The position numbers and the translations under genes are program-made. Shown here piece by piece: positions 6,493 to 7,940 of a stretch of DNA of 7,940 bases (its first letter is position 1; each line of letters begins with the position of its first letter). The DNA comes from Deltaproteobacteria bacterium (lineage in GTDB: Bacteria; Desulfobacterota_C; Deferrisomatia; Deferrisomatales; JACRMM01). The notes beneath the pieces are model-generated. The model was not told the origin of the DNA, searched no databases, and was given only the letters and a program-made list of their open reading frames with translations. The stretch is taken from NCBI GenBank assembly GCA_016218905.1, contig JACRCS010000720.1:1-7940 (forward strand), in the 5' to 3' direction.

Positions 6493-7085
6493 GCGCCTCT
6501 GCCCTTCAGCCAGCCGGCGATGGCCGCGTCGTACTGAGAGGTGCGGCCGAACGCCTTGATCGAGAACTCGAAGTTGAGCTCCGGGCTCACTTCGCCTCCG
6601 CACCGGTCTATCTCCGACAGTACCCGCTGGTAGTCCGCCGGATCGACGATGACCGTGACGAACCGGTAGTTCTTGGCGGCCGCACGAATGAGGCTGGGGC
6701 CCCCGATGTCGATCTGCTCCACCGCCTCGTTGAGCGTGCAGCCCGCCTGGGCAACCGTCTTCTCGAAGGGGTAGAGGTTGACGGCCACGAGGTCGATCGG
6801 CTCGATCCCGTGCTGCTTCATCTGGGCCAGGTGCTCGGGCCGGTCCCGCAGGCCGAGGATGCCTCCGTGGATCTTGGGGTGGAGCGTCTTCACGCGCCCG
6901 TCGAGCATCTCGGGAAAGCCCGTGTGGGCGCTCACTTCCACCACCGGCACCCCCGCTTCGAGGAGCGCCTTCGCGGTTCCCCCGGTCGAGAGGACCTCGA
7001 CGCCACGCTCGGCCAGCCCCTGCGCGAACGCCACGACCCCGGTCTTATCCGAAACGCTGACGATCGCCCTCTGAATCCTTCCCAT
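6489..7085 (-). CDS. purH: Stand-alone IMP cyclohydrolase (PurH N-terminal domain only)
   Basis: 198 residues, against about 510-530 for bifunctional PurH. It matches only the N-terminal MGS-like cyclohydrolase domain, which closes FAICAR to IMP, the last step of the pathway. Motifs: SVSDKTG (10-16), STGGT (33-37), VKTLHPKIHGG (65-75), NLYPF (103-107), IDIGGPSLIRAAAKN (125-139) and YDAAIA (185-190), which normally sits at the junction to the AICAR formyltransferase domain. The protein ends eight residues later, and its TGA overlaps the purD ATG. There is therefore no room for the second domain, and no frameshifted remnant. This is a domain-split gene rather than a broken one. The ATG at 7085 has a near-perfect AGGAGG 6 bases upstream. 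It is the first gene of the purH-purD-purE unit. A separate formyltransferase (PurH C-terminal domain or PurP-like) is expected elsewhere in the genome. Confidence 0.95.
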   Translation of the reverse strand: MGRIQRAIVSVSDKTGVVAFAQGLAERGVEVLSTGGTAKALLEAGVPVVEVSAHTGFPEMLDGRVKTLHPKIHGGILGLRDRPEHLAQMKQHGIEPIDLVAVNLYPFEKTVAQAGCTLNEAVEQIDIGGPSLIRAAAKNYRFVTVIVDPADYQRVLSEIDRCGGEVSPELNFEFSIKAFGRTSQYDAAIAGWLKGRGA

Positions 7086-7133
7086 GAGCGTCCTCCTCTC
7101 GATGGTTAGTTGAAAACCAGGAAAATCAGGCTG

Positions 7134-7184
7134 AGGTTAAGGTTAAGGTCAAGAAAAATGCGGTCGCCCCCTCAACCTCAACCT
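7134..7184 (-). repeat. Long imperfect inverted repeat of CCTTAA/CCTCAA hexamers, possible hairpin between the MCE gene and purH
   Basis: In minus-strand RNA, AGGUUGAGGUUGAGG (7184-7170) can pair with CCUUAACCUUAACCU (7148-7134). That gives 15 continuous pairs, 13 Watson-Crick and 2 G-U, around a 21-base loop that contains UUUUU. In plus-strand RNA the two odd positions become A-C mismatches, so the fold fits the minus strand better. It could end the MCE transcript or form part of the purH leader; no U-run follows the stem directly. Confidence 0.5.
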
Positions 7185-7214
7185 GCTCTTCCCTCAACAT
7201 CAACCTGCTCTTCC
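7171..7214. repeat. Two tandem copies of a 22-base repeat, plus a partial third
   Basis: Unit 1 (7171-7192) and unit 2 (7193-7214) are 22 bases each and differ only at the base in 7199 (C in unit 1, A in unit 2). Each contains CAACCTGCTCTTCC. A partial third copy starts at 7215 (CTCAACCTGC) and runs into the stop codon of the MCE gene. Unit 1 overlaps one arm of the inverted repeat. Confidence 0.85.
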
Positions 7215-7226
7215 CTCAACCTGCCT

Positions 7227-7940
7227 CTACTTCGCGAGCCCGGCCGCGGGCGAGAGCAGATACTTCAGGTCGTCGTCGACGAAGCGGATGCCGGCCCCGA
7301 AGAAGACATCCGAGCGGTCCTTGTCCAAGAAGTCGTCGAGGCCGGCGGTGAGGAAGAGGTGCTTCCAAAAGTTCCACCGGGCCGAGAGCTTGAGGTGCGG
7401 CGGACCCTCCTCGCGCGAGAAGTCGAAGAGTTCGGTGCTCAGGCGCAGGCGGTCGGACAAGAGGTGCACGTCCGCCCCGACTCCGCCCGACGACTCGAAG
7501 AGTCCCCCGCGGAGCGTCAGGAAAGAGAAGCGCTTCCCGACCTGCAGGGAGAACTTCATCTTGTCCCTGGTTACGATCTTCTTTTCGGTGGTCGAGACGC
7601 CGTCCACCGTCCGCACGGTCTTCGTGATGTCCTCGGACCCGCGGGGATCGTCGACCAGGGCAAGATAGTAGAACCGGTCCTGCCGCGGGCGGATCTCCAG
7701 GTCGAAGTAGTGCTTCGCCTCTCCCAAGTCGTGCAGGAACTCGCCGCGGTAGCCGACCTCGAACTGGAAGCGGTTCGTGGCCGTCAGGAGGTCGTTGAAG
7801 CCCTCGAGCGCGGTGTTCAGGTTGTCGTGCACGGCGGTGTCGTTTACGAGCTTCCCGAGCGTTCCCTGCCCCTGGTCGATCTTCTGGCTCACGTTCCGGA
7901 GGTTCTCCGCGCTGCCTCGAAGCTCGTCGTAGAGCGCGTC
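7227..7940 (-). CDS. MCE/MlaD-family protein, C-terminal part with a probable outer-membrane beta-barrel (5' end outside the window)
   Basis: 237 codons are visible; the frame stays open through 7940, so the N-terminal membrane anchor and the MCE domain are outside. The visible start (DALYDELRGSAENLRN) is amphipathic helix, followed by IDQGQGTLGKLVND (21-34), the signature seen after the long helices of proteobacterial MlaD-type proteins. From about residue 57 the chain changes to alternating hydrophobic/polar strands rich in aromatics: RFQFEVGYRGEF, HYFDLEIRPR, RFYYLALVDD, FSLQVGKRF, LTLRGGLFESSGGVGADV, LRLSTELFDF, LKLSARWNF and DVFFGAGIRF. I count about ten candidate strands, as in a porin-like barrel. 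MCE proteins shuttle phospholipids between the inner and outer membranes. A barrel at the C-terminus would let one polypeptide reach the outer membrane. The last residues (YLLSPAAGLAK) do not end in the usual terminal Phe. The barrel is inference from the strand pattern. Confidence 0.8.
   Translation of the reverse strand, partial: DALYDELRGSAENLRNVSQKIDQGQGTLGKLVNDTAVHDNLNTALEGFNDLLTATNRFQFEVGYRGEFLHDLGEAKHYFDLEIRPRQDRFYYLALVDDPRGSEDITKTVRTVDGVSTTEKKIVTRDKMKFSLQVGKRFSFLTLRGGLFESSGGVGADVHLLSDRLRLSTELFDFSREEGPPHLKLSARWNFWKHLFLTAGLDDFLDKDRSDVFFGAGIRFVDDDLKYLLSPAAGLAK

Noticed and set aside
6493..6603. A longer purD with 37 extra N-terminal residues
   Set aside because: The extra residues are the end of purH read in another frame, and PurD family homology starts exactly at MKVLVVGGGG from the ATG at 6492.
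7147..7152. TTGACC as the -35 of a purH promoter
   Set aside because: At 16-18 bases spacing the candidates are CCTGAT, CTGATT and TGATTT, none close to TATAAT. The operon may still start here, but I cannot place the promoter.
7134..7214. CRISPR array
   Set aside because: The 22-base units are directly adjacent with no unique spacers, and there are only two full copies.

Overview
This GC-rich window (roughly two thirds G+C by eye) carries eight genes, all on the minus strand, so transcription runs from high to low coordinates. Diderm envelope genes (a TolC-type efflux lipoprotein, an MCE/MlaD-type protein), a periplasmic multiheme cytochrome c and a purH-purD-purE-cytochrome order point to a Gram-negative bacterium with an anaerobic or metal/sulfur-respiring ancestry. 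A member or relative of the former Deltaproteobacteria (Desulfuromonadota or Myxococcota type) fits best. This placement is inference from gene content, not from a marker phylogeny.

Right to left: (1) 7940-7227 is the 3' part of an MCE/MlaD-family gene whose C-terminal half looks like an outer-membrane beta-barrel. (2) 7226-7086 is a 141-base spacer with a 22-base tandem repeat and a long imperfect inverted repeat built from CCTTAA/CCTCAA hexamers. (3) 7085-4702 is a tight purine operon: a short purH encoding only the IMP cyclohydrolase domain, purD (ATGA overlap with purH) and purE (3-base gap). (4) 4604-4251 is a small secreted tetraheme cytochrome of the c3/c7 (PpcA) superfamily with a probable promoter of its own and a strong intrinsic terminator at 4227-4202. 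(5) A promoter-like site at 4127-4099 precedes a small HNH endonuclease gene (3976-3659), then after 34 bases a 920-residue secreted S41 C-terminal-processing protease (3624-862) with a PDZ domain, an intact Ser/Lys/Gln catalytic set and about 340 residues of Ig-like C-terminal extension. (6) A probable terminator follows, then the 5' part of a TolC-family outer-membrane lipoprotein gene (763 to beyond base 1).

The purine genes cover early (PurD), middle (PurE) and final (cyclohydrolase) steps of de novo IMP synthesis. The AICAR formyltransferase that is normally fused to PurH is absent here and must be encoded elsewhere. The other genes act in the envelope: lipid transport, periplasmic electron transfer, proteolysis and efflux. 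I see no mobile element, CRISPR array, tRNA or rRNA. The points most worth checking are the split PurH, the MCE-barrel fusion, the tetraheme cytochrome beside purE, and the repeat-built hairpin upstream of purH.
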